Below are positions 1 to 13,106 of a stretch of 64,000 nt of DNA, in pieces. Made by a program: the position numbers and the translations under genes. The DNA comes from Paulinella micropora (lineage: Eukaryota > Cercozoa > Imbricatea > Euglyphida > Paulinellidae), in assembly GCA_019918135.1 (NCBI GenBank), contig WBZZ01003595.1, forward strand, positions 1 to 64,000. Reading direction: 5' to 3'. Under the pieces are notes generated by a model, which saw nothing but the letters and a program-made list of their open reading frames with translations, was not told the origin of the DNA and made no database searches. Position 1 is the stretch's first letter, and each line of letters opens with the position of its first letter.

Positions 1-1414
1 GGAGATTACGGAGTCCCTATTTTAGGTATTCCTCAGTCTTCATATCGTTAGTAACAGTTATCTGTTTATTAAAATCCTACTATCGTAACAATCTGGAGTC
101 GCTAATACAATAAACGGGGTATGGAAATTTTCCTCGGTTTCTCTGAAATTTTCTTATGAAAAGAGATATCGAGAGAAAAATGGGAGAAGGGGGAATTTTT
201 CTGATGCGCTTCCTGGTGTTATATGCTTTTTCTTGAGCTGTTTTGATTACAGGGACATGCAAGGGGGTAGGGGCAATGATTTTCTTGGACAGGAAGGCTA
301 CTCATGGGCTGTTTTGCAGAAAGGCAGGGGTTGCTGTGACTAGAGGTTTTGGGACTGGACAGCTCTCAGCTCCAAGGTGGGGAGTGTGAGGTTTTCGAGG
401 GTATGGATGCTTGCCTTGGGGTTCTGGGTGTGTGGGTGTGTACAGAGGGATATGAAGCATGCTTTTGTGGAGGTGGGGTGCGGTTTTCAGTCGGTTTGGT
501 GTCAGGGCAAGGGTTGCTGGGGAACGGACACAGGTTGGGGACACTCTCTCTTTTATACATATCAAGGTACATATATAGGAAACTATGCAGGAATGTGTAA
601 TTCGTGTTGCTTCATCATGGATTGAGGGTTTGTGGTGTTTTTCGTGGGTTTTGGGGGCTGGAAACTCGTATGCCCTGTTGAATTGGGGTCGGAAGCATGG
701 AAACGGGCGCTGAGACGTAAGGATTTTGTGAAGAATCGGGCATATTTGGGGGAACGGAGACGTGGGAGAACGAGAGAGGAAACAGGAGAAGTCGGGGGAA
801 GCAAATTTTGTGAGATTTTATAAAGAGAAGGGATTCCAACAGGTACGGTTTGGGGGGTGAACATGTCGGTCGGAGGAAGGGGATCAGGAGAAACAATTTT
901 TCGGAATGAAGAGGTAAGCGAGCAGGTTGCCACCCGAGGGAATGGGAATAGGGGTGGGGGACTACACAGGGAACTTGAAAAAAGCTCGGAATTCCAAGGA
1001 TAAATGAGGTTTTGGAAGGGGGTAAGTCAATGCCATCATGGCGCAAAAAAAGATCAACAAATCAGACGGGTATAGCGGACAAAAAGCGTCAGAGACACGC
1101 CAAGTCAAAGGGAGATATTTAGGGGGTGTTTGTGGACTTTTTACCACATGAGGACTATTGGCTGTTTCGACCATATCAAGTACAAGTATGACTGGGGTGA
1201 CAGAGAACGCGGTGTTGAGGAGCAGAAGTGCGTAGAGGATGTCGGGGGAACTTGAAGGAGTTGAGGTTTTGGGACAAAGAGGCTGCTGGGGATTTGAAGA
1301 GAGTCTAGAGAGATAGAGAGCACTTGAACGGATGGTAGGAGGAATGGAAGAGGGGAGTACTATGGTATGGGGGGAAGCAGAGCATGAGGACTTACGCCCT
1401 ACTTTAGGTGCACG

Positions 1415-2756
1415 ATGGAAAACAAGGAGTCTGACAAGGCGGAGAAGAAGGAGGACATACGGGGTTTAGAGGATTTCTGGCGTGAGAAGTGGGAGGAGGA
1501 GAACGAAGAGGGAGAGAGTTGGATGTGGATGAAAGGGGAGATACGCATAGGCAAGGATGTATACAAGGAGGTGGTAGCGACAGATAAGGAATATGAAACC
1601 TTGCGGGAACAAACGTTAGAATGGGAAAGGAAGAAGGGGGCCTGCCCTCACGAGCTCGAAAGGAGACGGGAGGCAATGAACAGGACAGAGAAGGCGAAAA
1701 TGTCGACCTTGATGCTGGCTGAAATGAGACGGGCACGATACGTGTGGAACCAAGAGGCAAAGGAAAACCGGCGACGGTTCAGGGAATCTTTGCAGTCTCT
1801 CAAACGGGAGAGACGGGAATACGCGGAGCCCAAGAGGGAAGAGGATCGGGGAAAACGAGACAAGGATGAGGAGGCGGAGGTGGCGAGAGCCCGGAAGAGA
1901 CAGAGGAGAGGATAAATGCATGAAGGGACACACGTGGGTACCTATTATGCTAGGTATGGAGAAGGGGAGTAAGGAGACAAAGGGGGCTTTGGAGGAAGAA
2001 GACGAAGAAGGCGGGGCGACAAGTGAGGAGACAGAGGAGAAGGAGGACTCTGAGGAAGGGGACATGTTGTCGTTTTGGGTATCTAAGCGGGAGGAGGAAT
2101 ATCTTATAACACGGGAGCAGGTTCGGAACGAGGTTTCTAATACGGCAATGCATTTTCATGAGGCGAGGGATCTAAGACAGGCAGAGGATGCCTATGTTAG
2201 GGAGATGGTAGAGTGGGAAGCGTATCTGAGGGGCAAAGAACGGGCAATGGTGGAAGAGGAAGATAGGAAGGCTCAACGGTTTCTAGAGGAAATGGGATAT
2301 CGGTGGGGTGAACGGGTGGGAGCGATTATGGACACGGATCGGGTTCGACAGGATACGAGGTGGATGGCAATTAGAGCTATGTGGGAATTACAATATCGTT
2401 GGTATAGCAATGACGAGGGTTTGTGGAGGGTGTTTGCCATGACGGAGGAAGCACAGTACCAATACAGTTTCATGGCTGTGTTGACGAAAGTACAGGGGAA
2501 ATGGACGGCGGCCAGAATCCATACGGCATGGGCATGTGCCAAGGGGAAGGTGGAACACGCGAAGAAGTGGGTGAAGGTTTTGAAGGACCGGGGGGAGGAC
2601 AGCTGGAGAATGTTTGTGGGACCGCTACGGACCAGGAGTATCATAGAAAGGGTGGAGAAAACCACACCGGACAAGGATTGGGACAGTCACGAAACGGGTG
2701 GAGAAAACCACACCGGACAAGGATTGGGACAGTCACGAAACGCGGGCATGGATTGA
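1415..2756 (+). pseudogene. Purine-rich charged frames in the 5' part of the retroelement
   Basis: Two overlapping open frames (1415-1915 and 1866-2756) encode proteins dominated by Glu, Lys and Arg with many Met and Trp, suggestive of long charged helices or coiled coils. They have the same strand, base composition and codon style as the Gag/Pol region downstream, so they are most simply extra or leader frames of the same element. No domain is recognised. A further short charged frame lies at 2815-3015. They could also be the remnant of a separate gene captured by the element; nothing in the sequence decides this. Confidence 0.4.
2651..2742 (+). repeat. 46-bp direct duplication
   Basis: Two nearly perfect adjacent copies of a ~46-bp unit beginning GTGGAGAAAACCACACCGGA lie near the 3' end of the 1866-2756 frame. 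The second copy extends the frame, so this looks like a recent local duplication by slippage. Confidence 0.8.
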
Positions 2757-3219
2757 GACTTTAGAAAAGGAGCGAAGGCAATAGAGCCGGGAAGGGAAGG
2801 AACGGAATAACGCAATGAACGACCAGGATGAGGCATCTGACAGGGAGGTAGAGAAGAAGGAAGGGGTATCGGGGAAGGAAGAGGGGATCGAGAAGCTGGA
2901 GACGGGAGCGGAAGTAGTGGAGTGGATGCAAGGCCTCTCTAAGGAGATGTGGGACGAATGTATGCGGGAAGAAATATTGAGAAGCGGAGGGGAAGGGAAA
3001 AGGGGCAGAGCGTAAATACAGATAAGGGTGACCTTACAGAAAACAAAACAAAAAGGAAAACAAACGGGGATATAGCGGTGGAACAAGACAGGAACGGGAG
3101 ACACGGACTTAGGGACCAGGGGAGGATATAAAATAAGCAGATATAATAATGCCACGGGAACATGTATATTTGGGGATCACCGTTTCAATCATAATATATT
3201 TTATACTTTAGAATTCGAG

Positions 3220-5312
3220 ATGGAGGCACAACCTGGGGTACCGGAGTTCAGAGACGACGAGGACGTGGGATGGATAGGACCGACCATTCGCGCGATACCG
3301 TTTGCACCGTCGAGCCGACGGGAGGACCCAATGCGGTACACGGAGGCTAAGGCGGAGGCACTGCCGGCGGCATCGGATCCGACGTATGCGAGGAACCCAC
3401 CAACTATGTCGCTATTCTTCCACGAACTGATGCAACGTACGCCGGAGATGGCACCGGAAATATACAGGCAGTTGTCGACGAAAAACCACAAGGTGTGGAC
3501 AAAAAGGGAGGACGAAGGGGGCATATACAGCGAGGTGGACCAGTGGCCGACGTGGATGTGGACCAAGGGAAAACCTACATATGGGCCGGGGATGATGATG
3601 GTGGACCTGATCCATTTGGCGGAAGCGCTGTACATAGGGGTTGGGTTTTACCGGGGCAAAGTGAGTAAAACGAAGCTGCCCTATTTCGTGATGAATCGGA
3701 TGTTGGAGGAGGGGGTATATATATCAAACGGGGACATCAAGTCGTTGTGTCTGGCAGCGGGGGCGCAGAGACGGGAGTTACAACAAGCGGCCGCAAAGAT
3801 GGCGGATGCGATAACGAGGTGGGACGCGGCGTTTTCCAGGAACCCGGCGGAGGAACTGGCGGATCTGATACAGAATTGCCATATGGGTTGGGCACGGAGC
3901 CTTAGAGGGTTGGCGGGCAAGGCGTATGACGCCATGCGGGAATATATGGCGGGGCCGACTGACGTGGGGGCAAGGATGGAGAAGAGGGATGCATCACTGC
4001 ACAAGTTGTTGGAAGAGGCAGCGGCGTTGAACGAGGCGGTGACGGATGCGGAAAAGGAGGCAAAACGGAAGGAACTGCGGCAATGGGTCTTTGGTTTGTC
4101 CATCCTGCACGGATGTGTGCGGGGTTGGTATACGTGAATCAGGATTCGGATGGCGGCGACGGAAGCGCAAGCGGCAACAGCGTCCCCGGAAAAGCGGAAG
4201 AAAAAGAAGAAGAAGGGGAGGCAGTCGGAGAGAGCGGCGAGCTCGGATTCAGGGAATCGGAATACAGATCGAGATCAAGGGAAGGGGGAAAAGGGGAAAT
4301 GCGGAGGCCGCGTGGCACAAGCAAGTCAAAGATCGACTGTAGAGAACAACGGGAGAGGATCCTGGGACAGCTCCGTAAGACGCAGCTGCTGCAGGAACAC
4401 GGAGAGAGGCCAATTGTTGCGAGCAAACAACACGAGTATGAGTATATGAACAAGGTACGTAAGTTCAATGTGGCTTTGCGGAGTGAGGCAAAGGCGGCAC
4501 TGTGTGGGGACGCGGCGGACCAAGTGTGCTACTTGTTGGGCAACTTGGAAGGATCGGGGCACGAACACACGCGGTTACTTGACACGCATGTATGGGAGGA
4601 GCGGTTCAGGAAGGAGTTCGGGGAGCGAGGGGCGAATAACAAGAAGGTGGTGGTCGATGTCGCTCATTTTGTGTTCGCCTACGTGTACCAGTTTCACCAA
4701 CTTCTTGACAAGGGGGATGAGATAGAGGCGCTGAAGGACGCGACACAGGCTCTGGTTACGAAGAGGACGGCATTACGGGACATCTTTGCCAGTATCACGG
4801 GGCTCAGTCTGTTGCACGAGAAAAAGGAGATATACCCAATGGTTCTGGCGGGAATATGGAAGGATAAAGAGACGAAAGCGGTGGTTCCGGAGATTGCGGC
4901 ACAGGTGATAGCGTTGGCGGATATCACACCGGAGGGCAAAACCCGATGGCAGGGGCTGAACACCACTTATAATCCTGTCAGCTGGGTATTAGATGAGGAA
5001 GACCCGGCGTTGATCGATCGTGTGATCACATCGCCAGCGGTGGCCGCGAAGTGGCCACAGGCAAGGTTCAACTATGGAGGCAGCGGAGGCTTTCGGGGGG
5101 GGCGGACGACCGCGACAGTTCACGCAAAGGGGGGGGGGGGGGGGGGGGGGATCGGGCGCCAAGGCATGACGGGGGGAATAGACCACGGGGCTCGAGGTAT
5201 GGGGACGGAGGATACCAGGAGCAACGACAGGAGCGGCGACCACCGCAAGTGTTTCATGCAGATAGGGCGCCTCGAGGAGGGGAAAAGGCGAATTCGACGC
5301 AGAGTTCCATAA
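3220..5312 (+). pseudogene. Gag-like region of the retroelement
   Basis: Two overlapping frames (3220-4137 and 4083-5312) precede the enzymatic region, in the place expected for Gag. The first begins with a short acidic leader and continues as a helix-rich, Trp-containing protein. The second starts in a basic, Glu/Lys-rich stretch and ends in a Gly/Arg-rich segment that contains a long G homopolymer near 5,130-5,150. No CCHC zinc knuckle was seen. The Gag call rests on position and on the helical, basic composition, not on a recognised capsid motif. Confidence 0.45.
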
Positions 5313-5507
5313 CAGGGCTCTGCCGAACACGGAGCTAAAGGGGCAGCCACGGTACCCGCCGGACTCGGAGCTGATCGAGGGTTTCCCGAAATATACCGGA
5401 CGGGCACTGCGGTCCAGGAACTGGGACAAGGATTCATGTTACACGGCTATCGCTATGCACTGGTTGGGAATTAAGGGTAACTGCCAGGTGAGCCACGGGA
5501 TGAATAT

Positions 5508-6859
5508 GTGGCACGACAATTTAGACACTTGCAGGCAGCAACACAGAGACGAGGCATACTGGGAGTGAAAGAGGCGGTACGGCACGGGATGTGGCAGCTA
5601 GGAGGGTTGGAGGACATGTTCCCGCCTGAGGAACTCCCGGCACTGCGGGAGTTCAATGAGGCCAATATCAAGGCGAAGGGATGGACGCGAAAGGATAAGG
5701 GTTACTACCACCGGGCAGCCAACATGCGACCCAAAAATACGGAGGGAGAGCGACGGGAGGAAATGCGGGACGGGTATCGGAGGAACGACAACAACGGCGG
5801 GAGAGGACCGCGGGGTGGCTATCGGGACGAGTATCGGGGAGTCGGGGTAATTATGCGGCGGCGCCTAGACCGGGGATGGACAAACAGGTACAACCCTTGA
5901 TATACGGAAAGTGGGGTGTTGTGAAAGACACAGCGGGTACAAGCGGAACACCACTCTCATTTGCCATATGTGCATCCGGATCGACAGGGGTTGATTGCAG
6001 GGGCTGGAGCGGGAACACAAGAGCGACAGGGACAGCCGGAGGGCGCGGGATTCATCGCGGGTACGGAACAAACGATAGAGGAGATGGAACGGGAACATGA
6101 CCGCACTCATGGTATATATGAACAGGAGCGACCTCCGCGGCAAGAGGAAGCGCGTCCGCGCAGGTCTAACAGCGACGATGACGTAAAGATCGTGGGGGTT
6201 TCCACGGCAGGTGAGCCAGGAAAGAGTGAGGGGGGGATCACGAACGGGAGGGGGGTTTGACATATGACAGGGGAACGGAGGGCGAGGCGACAACGGCGAC
6301 GGGGCGACGGATCGGGATGCGGGAGCCTGGAAAGGGACGAGATGGGGAGGAGCTTGAAGACACGGGACTATATGGATCTGACATAGGCAGAAAGAGGGGG
6401 GGAGACGAGGAGATAGACGAGAGACAGGGGGAACGGCATGCAAAACGGCAGAAGGCAGAGGGGCGAGCATGTAGCGGATCGGGGGTACAAGGAAAAGGGT
6501 ACAAAGAGGGCGAGAACAGTCAGGGTGAGGGCAAGGAGAGAGCGAGATTGGAGGGGGAGCGGGAGAGAAGTGAGGGAGAGGGGGTGGCAGAGGAAAGTTT
6601 AACGAAACGAGAAGAAAGTGTGAGAGAGAGGACACGGGAGCGAGAAAGACAATTGCTGAAGACACACTGGAAGGTGAGTCAGAGGCATGAGGCGATGCGA
6701 GTGACGCCGTCGGTTGGTCAAATTAAAAGATCAAATCTCCCACTGGCGTATACTCGGGTCAAGTTGAGGAGCTTAGGAGGGGATGTGGTCATTGGCAACG
6801 ATACCATGGCGGCCATCAGCGTCATCGGAAAACACTTTTTGGACAAGCACGGACAATAA
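5508..6859 (+). pseudogene. Gag-Pol spacer with retropepsin-like patch
   Basis: A set of basic, Gly/Arg/Glu-rich frames leads to a short patch near 6,720-6,860 reading LRSLGGDVVIGNDTMAAISV. A hydrophobic strand, an Asp-Thr and a helix-like segment are arranged as at the active-site start of retroviral-type aspartic proteases. It lies directly upstream of the reverse transcriptase region, where Ty3/Gypsy elements keep their protease. The match is short and the frame structure is fragmented, so the assignment is tentative. Confidence 0.35.
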
Positions 6860-7330
6860 CCATGGTTCAAGGAGCGGTTTCGGGCGACACGGGGTTGGGT
6901 GAAGGGGGTGTCGGGTACAACGGCGATGACGGGCACGATACTGCTGGCGTTTGACCTGGAAGAGGGGAATACATATACGCACAGGTTCTGGGTCGTCCCG
7001 GCATATACAGGGGGACTTCTATGGAGCTTTGACGCGCTGAAGCGTATGCACACTCACATCGACTGTCACAGAGAAGAGGTACGGTATGGACGGGGAGAAA
7101 ACGCTCCGGTGTATCGAGTGGTGGAATACGACTCAGAGAAGGGACAATGAGACATACCGGGGGCATGGGTTGCGAACGATTTCAGGGCGGCACGGGTAGA
7201 GATTGAGAAGGAGAATAAGGCAGCGGAACAGGAGGTTTTTGCAATTGGGGAACACGAGGAGGAGGAAGAGGAGAGCAAGTCGGAGGATGAGTGGACGAGG
7301 GCCAGAATCGTTGCTCTGGTCGACACGAGG

Positions 7331-9660
7331 TTGGAGTATTTCCGAAGACAGAGGGAGGAGGCCTCGGACGGTTTTCCGAAACACGGGCGAGATTTGGGAT
7401 ACCAGCATAAGGAAATGGATACACGGGTGTTGCCTATGGCGCAATATGTAGTATGCAATACGGGCAAGCCTAGCCAGGCCAAGGTGGAGATTTTGAACTT
7501 CCTGCAGGAGCGGTGGGGAAGCCAACCCATGGTAGCGGATTCGGTGTCCCAGATCAAGAAGACATTGAAAAATCGGCTTTCGCACGGGGATTTCACGATT
7601 ATGTTTCCGGTAGGAAGGAGAACGGAGATGTGGTGGTACGATGTGGAAGATTTTCTAATCGCTGACCCGATACCGATCCCGAGTCGCACACAGAAGTTGA
7701 TAGTGGCTTGCCGACTCGGATCGAGAAAGATAGCTAGGCGGTACCGAGAGGAACTTCTGGATCGGGATTGGCTTCCATTCGGGATGAGGCATTTACGCAC
7801 ATATCCGGGGTATATCACAGGACACACGCCATTCAGTATGCTATGATGATGGACCAACTGGCAAGATTCGCGGATCAAGAGCGGAAGACAACAACCTTAT
7901 ATCGGTCGAGGGAGGGTTTAGACGGGGACGGAACAGAGATAGCGGTGGATGACATACAGGGGCAAGCGACAGAGGAGCAGATCAAGGAGGAGACTGATGA
8001 GGCGAGACAGGCGTTACAGGAACAGTCGGAGACATGGGAGGGCACGTCAGAGGAAAAGGCTGCGGCTATGGGGGTCATAGAAGACAACATCCAAGCTTTC
8101 GGCCCTTTGGAGGGGGGATCGGTGACAAGCCACGTCGCGGTTTTCGAACGAGAGATGGGGCAAGAGGTACCGGGGATAGGACGGCCTTCGCGGTTGAGCC
8201 ATCATGAGGATCGGATTGCGAGGGAGATGACGGCGGAACTTTTGGAAAAGGGATTGATCGAGGCGCGGCTATCGGAGTATGCGTCTCCGGTACGCATGGC
8301 GCCGAAACCAGACGGAACGTTGCGGATGTGTATCAACTATTGGAGGATAAACGAAATCATCAAGAAGATAGAGACACCGGTGCCAGACGTGCGGAGGGGA
8401 ATAGAGGTGTTGCAGAAAGCGAAAATATACTCGACGTTGGATCTGAAAAGCAGATTCTGGCAGATCTCGTTAGCGGAGGAAAGCCGCTACCTAACTGCAT
8501 TCATGGTGGGGATGACAACCTACGTGTGGAAGGTTCTGCCGATGGGGTTGAAGGTGGCACCGGGCATATTTCAGCAGGCGATGACAAAGATGTTGGGTGC
8601 GAATTTCCGAGATGCGGAATCTGCGGAGAAGTACGGGGACACGACGGGATACGCCTTCGCGTTGGATGATGTGGTCATTTTCTCGAATTCGGTAGAGGAA
8701 CTTATACAACATTTGCGGGACGTCATGAGACGGGTCAAGGCGTTCTGATTTCGGTTGAATGCTAAGAAGTGCCACTTCTTACAGAAGCGGATACAGTATC
8801 TGGGGTACGACATCGAGAACGGGACGTGTTCGATTGCGAGGAAGAAGCGAGAGGCGCTTGCGGCTATGCCTCTTCCTGCGACGAGATCAGATTTACACTC
8901 CTTTGTGTCCTTGGCGCAATACTATAGCGAATTCATACAGGGATTCGCAAAAATCGCGGAACCAATAGGGTTGTTCATGAAAGAGGGCAAGTGCGGTGCG
9001 GGGAGTACGTGGCCACCAGCGGTTCACAAGGCGGTTGAAACACTAAGGACGCATATTTTGATGGACCCATGGAGCGAAGGGGGTACGGTTTTACAGCTTC
9101 CCAATTTCAACAAGAGTTTCATACTCGACACGGATGCGTCGGCATATGCGATAGGAGGGGTTCTGCAACAGAGGGATGATGAGGGGCGTTTGAGACCGGT
9201 GATGTTTCTGAGTCGGCGAGTGACACGGGCAGAACAACAGTACTGCACGCGGCAGAGAGAGGCATTGGCCATAGTCTGGGGTTTCAAGAAACTGCGTGAC
9301 TATCTGTGGGGGGCAAAGGGGACGACAGTCCGGTCGGATCACAACAATCTATAGTGGTTGATGTCGCAGGATCACACGGGCAGGTTGAAGTTGGAGCTAT
9401 CCGAATATGACTTCACGATTGAATTCATATCGGGTAAGGAGAACTATCGTGCGGACTACCAGTCAAGAGCTGGGGGTGCGCCGGAGAACGACAATGCGAA
9501 GGAAAAGAAGGAGGAGGCGGTGGCGGACGACAATGATACACGGGCGCAACAGCAGAGTCATGGTGCCTTCGCACTGAAACCGGTGTACGACGCGGAGAAG
9601 AAGAGTGGCATGAACCTGACGCGGCTTCACTTCGATTCAAGACGGCCGCAGCAGTTTTAA
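7331..9660 (+). pseudogene. Reverse transcriptase and RNase H region
   Basis: This is the best-preserved part of the element. The RT shows the usual series of blocks: YASPVRMAPKPDGTLRMCIN (primer-grip side), STLDLKSRFWQISLAEESR, LPMGLKVAPGIFQQAM and the catalytic FALDDVVIFS. After the connection domain (LNAKKCHFLQKRIQYLGYDI) comes a Ty3/Gypsy-type RNase H with FILDTDASAYAIGGVLQQ, SRRVTRAEQQYCTRQREALA and VRSDHNNL. The enzyme would copy element RNA into DNA inside particles. The strong match in each block leaves no doubt about the superfamily. It is broken in a few places. Confidence 0.9.
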
Positions 9661-9734
9661 CGGTCTTGGGAAAAATGGATTAGGAAGAGGAGGAGCAGAG
9701 GGCGAATTTCGACGACTGGAAACCCATCAACGGT

Positions 9735-10136
9735 ATGGAGTATGTGACGGAGGTAGCGGAAATGCATAGGAATAGGAAGGAGGCACAGAGGGAGGATGTG
9801 CGGTTTTACGAAGCTGCCCACGCACAGTCGGTGGCTTGTTGTGAAGAACACGGGTTGGAGGATTCGCAAAAGGGATATGAGGAAGAAATGTGGAAGGAGG
9901 CGGTACAGGGGGAGCTGACGGAGGATGAGGTGGGGGATTTGAAGGCGAACCATGCCCATGGTGGGGAACATTGTGATTCCGACGAAGGCGGAAGCGGCGG
10001 CGGGTCAGACGGAGGCAAAGCCGGAACTCATGTTGAGGGACACACACCCAAGCCGGGTATCCTTGGAGTTGGAAAACAAGACGGAGATCAAGTTTGCGTC
10101 GGTGGACATGTTCCGCAAGCTCACGCGAGACAGTGA
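9735..10136 (+). pseudogene. Charged linker between RNase H and integrase
   Basis: This acidic, His/Glu/Gly-rich frame lies between the RNase H and integrase regions. No domain is recognised. It is probably a linker or a divergent insertion within pol, given the same strand and codon style. Confidence 0.3.
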
Positions 10137-10139
10137 GGA

Positions 10140-11410
10140 GTGGAAGAGGTTTATTGCGCACCAGGAGAACCCGACGGGGATTTCGGTGGACGAGGACATA
10201 AAGTGGCGGAAGGAGAAGTACACTTACTCGGACGGGCTAATCTGGTATTTCGGGAGCGGGGCCAAGAACAAGGACGATCGGAACGGTGGGTGGTATGGGT
10301 GCCGGCAGCGTTACGGTACGCGATTCTGATAGGGGCACATAACTGCCCTCTACAGAGTCACCCGGGGCTGGATAGGATGAGGTGGTCTATGAATCGGCGG
10401 TTTTATTGGGACACGATGGATAAGGACATCAAGAGTTTCATTTCGGGATGTGGGCCATGCCAGAGGGCGAAGACGGTCTACGATGCGAACAAGGAGCTAC
10501 TGGGGCAGTATGACATAACACGGGATATATTTGACACGATTCACATCGATTACGTCGGGCCTTTACCGGAAGCGGGGGAGGGTCGATACAAGTATATCCT
10601 CACAATTATTGATCGGGCCTCTAACTACGTGATTGCGCTTCCCACGGCTGACGACACCAAGAGACGGCCAAAGCACTGATTGATAACGTATTCAGCCGGA
10701 TCGGGGTACCCAGGAAGATCATATCGGCAGAGGAAGCTCCTTTATCAATTGGGTGTCGAACGAGCTCAGTGCATACTACGGGTTTCGGTGGGATTATGTC
10801 ACGGCATACAACCCTATGGCTAGCGGGAAGATAGAGAGGATGCATCGTACGCTGAAGGCGTCCTTGAAGATCTATTGTCAGAACGGGCAAACCAAATGGC
10901 CAGAGGCATTGCAGCGTTTACCTTTGCGGTGAACAATCTGGGTTCTTCGTCTTTGGGGGGTAGGGCTACACTGTGCCCACATCAGATGGTGTTTGGCAAG
11001 GTCTTAACCACTCCACAGGACGTGATGCAACACAAGGCATTCTATCAGCCGTTGGAGCTGATGGCAGTGAGGTTACGGGCCCTAGCGGAAGCGCAACAAA
11101 TTGTGACTAAACATCGGGAGGCGGCAATGCGGACGGAGGACGAGAAGGGCCAACAGAAATATAAACACGTGGAATTCCGAGAGGGGGATACAGTGCTGCT
11201 ATACCCAAACGTTCCAGTGGGGGTCTCAACAAAGCTCTATGAGAAATGGCAGGGTCCGTATCAGATTATGAAACAAACCGCGGCCTACAATTATAAGATC
11301 AGACACCAGCGGACGAAAAAGGAACAGATAGTCCACGTTCGGCGATTGGTCAAGTTCTCGCCTTACTTGTTGGATTACGAAACGGAGCAGGATGCCTTGG
11401 AGCGGACGGC
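10140..11410 (+). pseudogene. Integrase region (HHCC zinc finger, DDE core, C-terminal domain)
   Basis: The HHCC zinc-binding domain reads from a histidine in GAHNCPLQSHPGLDRM to GCGPCQRAKT. The start of the DDE/RNase H-like core is visible as DIFDTIHIDYVGPLPEAGEG and ILTIIDRASNYVIALPTADD, both typical of Ty3/Gypsy integrases. A later section (MVFGKVLTTPQDVMQHKAF) and a C-terminal region with YEKWQGPYQIMKQTAAYNYK correspond to the SH3-like part after the core. The enzyme would insert element DNA into the host chromosome. It is broken in a few places. Confidence 0.88.
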
Positions 11411-12311
11411 GGATCAATTTGGAAACCCGCGGCCGTTGTTGACACGGACGCAGAGGGCGGAGGAGATTGCGAGGCTGAGGGAGGAGGTGACGTTCGAACA
11501 GGATGCGGAGGAGAAGAAAAGATTGCAAGACGCAATAGAGGAATTGGAGACGGGTTCACATGAGAGGATTTCACAGAAACAAAAGCGGGATGAAGAAAAG
11601 CGAAGAGAGGAGGACAAGAAACGGAAAGAGGGAGGAATACAAGGCAGGGAGGGGGAAGCAGAGGGGAAAGGCGTGGGAGCACAAGGGGGTCAAGACAAGC
11701 AAGATACAGGGGGGCCATCGAGGCCAGAGGCACCGGAGGGGCATTTGGGGATCAAAAACAAGCGAGACCTGTGGGTGGAAAAAGCGGCGGAGATCGATGG
11801 GATAAAATGGAAGACAGGCAAGTTCTACTTCATGATACCGGCGGCGAAAGAGGTAAGCGATGACACATTGGATGACTTTTATGTCATGAGGGTTCTAAGT
11901 CAGGGGGGGACATCACGACATAAGGCGGGGAAGGGAATAACGCCGGTGATGCAGTTTTGGAGGAGTAGTGACGAGGTAGCGGAGGATAAGATGCGGCGGT
12001 TCGATCCGGTTTTTCTGAAAAAGGTGGGGAAGAAGCGGGAAACGTGGGATGCCACCATCAGGCTGGACGACGAGGATCATGTCCCATACACCATTCAGAC
12101 GAGACCGCGGTTGATGGTGAATGTGCCGTTCGACCTCACGGAAGAGAGGCGGATACCGGCACAGATTTGGGATGAGATAGATGCGGAGGGATTGCCTTTC
12201 GATATTATCGGCGCTCCACCGGCAGCGGTTGGATCAAGAGGCAAGAAACGGCCTACGACGGGTGGTCGGATGACTCGGGCAAGAGGACGGGCGCAACGAG
12301 GACGGGGGTGA
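11411..12311 (+). pseudogene. Charged C-terminal extension of the retroelement
   Basis: The long frame that starts in the integrase region continues for about 300 codons. It passes through a Glu/Lys/Arg-rich, probably coiled-coil segment (around 11,460-11,760) and then a more globular segment containing LWVEKAAEIDGIKWKTGKFY and a basic GSRGKKRPTTGGRMTRARGR tail. No chromodomain was recognised with confidence, although this is the position where chromoviruses carry one. The length is unusual for a Ty3/Gypsy integrase tail. Confidence 0.5.
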
Positions 12312-12423
12312 TGAGTGGGTGACGAGTGAGAGGATAGAATAGGAACGGAGAAAGATGAAAAATGAGAAAGAAGATGAGAAATGACGAGATGAGAAGAATA
12401 CGAACTGCGGGCACATGATGGGG

Positions 12424-12640
12424 TGATGACGGTACTACTGACTTGCGGGTACATGATGGGTAATAGTGACTTACATGACTTGCGGGTATATGATGGGTAA
12501 TAGTGACTTATATGACTTGCGGATATATGATGGGTAATAGTGACTTATATGACTTGCGGGTATATAATGGGTGATAGCGGCTTATATGACCTGCGGGTAT
12601 ATGGGAGGATGATAACGGTATGAATGAATTGCGGGACTTT
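12424..12640 (+). repeat. 37-bp tandem repeat array in the element's 3' spacer
   Basis: About five degenerate copies of a ~37-bp unit (core GACTTGCGGGTATATGATGG followed by GTAATAGTGACTTATAT) lie just after the last coding frame of the retroelement. The array is AT-rich and non-coding. Similar arrays occur in 3' untranslated regions or LTR U3 regions of retroelements. Confidence 0.85.
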
Positions 12641-13094
12641 ATAAGGGGGTGATGAGAATATGACTGACATACGAATTCGAAGATGAATGAAGATGAGAGA
12701 GGGGGAGCGGTATACTTTTACATTCACAGGTACGGTGACGGGCATGCTACATACATGTTATACCAACAAGGTAAACATTGTGACGACGCGGGTTATATAT
12801 ACAGACAAATACGGGAAAAATATTATATCATTCAGGCTCACGGGTATAGGCATATGTAATATCATGTGACTTTACGGTGTGATGGGGGAAATATATCAGA
12901 CTGACATATCGGGCATAGCGGACATATCGGGAAATGAATGACAAACATGTCTTATGCCTGATAGGCTCATGGGGGAAACTGGGGAGCGGACTGACACAAG
13001 ACTTTATTCTTTTTCTTTCCGCTCTGTGACGAGCGATGATATGGAACTTTATATATTCTTCTGATAACAACGGGTGAAGGGGACATACGGGTTG
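12641..13094 (+). other. AT-rich non-coding end of the retroelement (possible 3' LTR)
   Basis: This is roughly 450 bases of AT-rich sequence with many ATAT and TATAC steps, no convincing frame, and a sharp compositional boundary on its right side. By position it should contain the 3' LTR or part of it, but no second copy was found to define the repeat, so limits and target-site duplication are unknown. Confidence 0.4.
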
Positions 13095-13106
13095 AACGGG
13101 GGAACA

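Larger units (their letters stand above)
1..13094 (+). mobile_element. Decayed Ty3/Gypsy-type LTR retroelement
   Basis: The parts appear in Ty3/Gypsy order on one strand: charged 5' frames, Gag-like region, protease-like patch, reverse transcriptase, RNase H, then integrase. RT before integrase separates it from Ty1/Copia. It is clearly broken, with roughly ten or more interruptions across pol, so it is a fossil rather than an active copy, although the domains are still easy to read, which argues for moderate rather than great age. No paired LTRs could be matched by eye. The left end may lie outside the window, and the right limit is placed where composition changes abruptly from AT-rich spacer to GC-rich coding DNA near 13,095. 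The first 1,400 bases show no convincing gene. Confidence 0.85.

Noticed and set aside
1-1400. Short frames on both strands at the left end
   Set aside because: Low coding character and no motif. Taken as non-coding 5' sequence of, or next to, the retroelement.
5129-5150. Long G run inside the Gag-like region as a frameshift signal
   Set aside because: G runs are common across the whole window and may vary by sequencing; there is no evidence of a programmed site.
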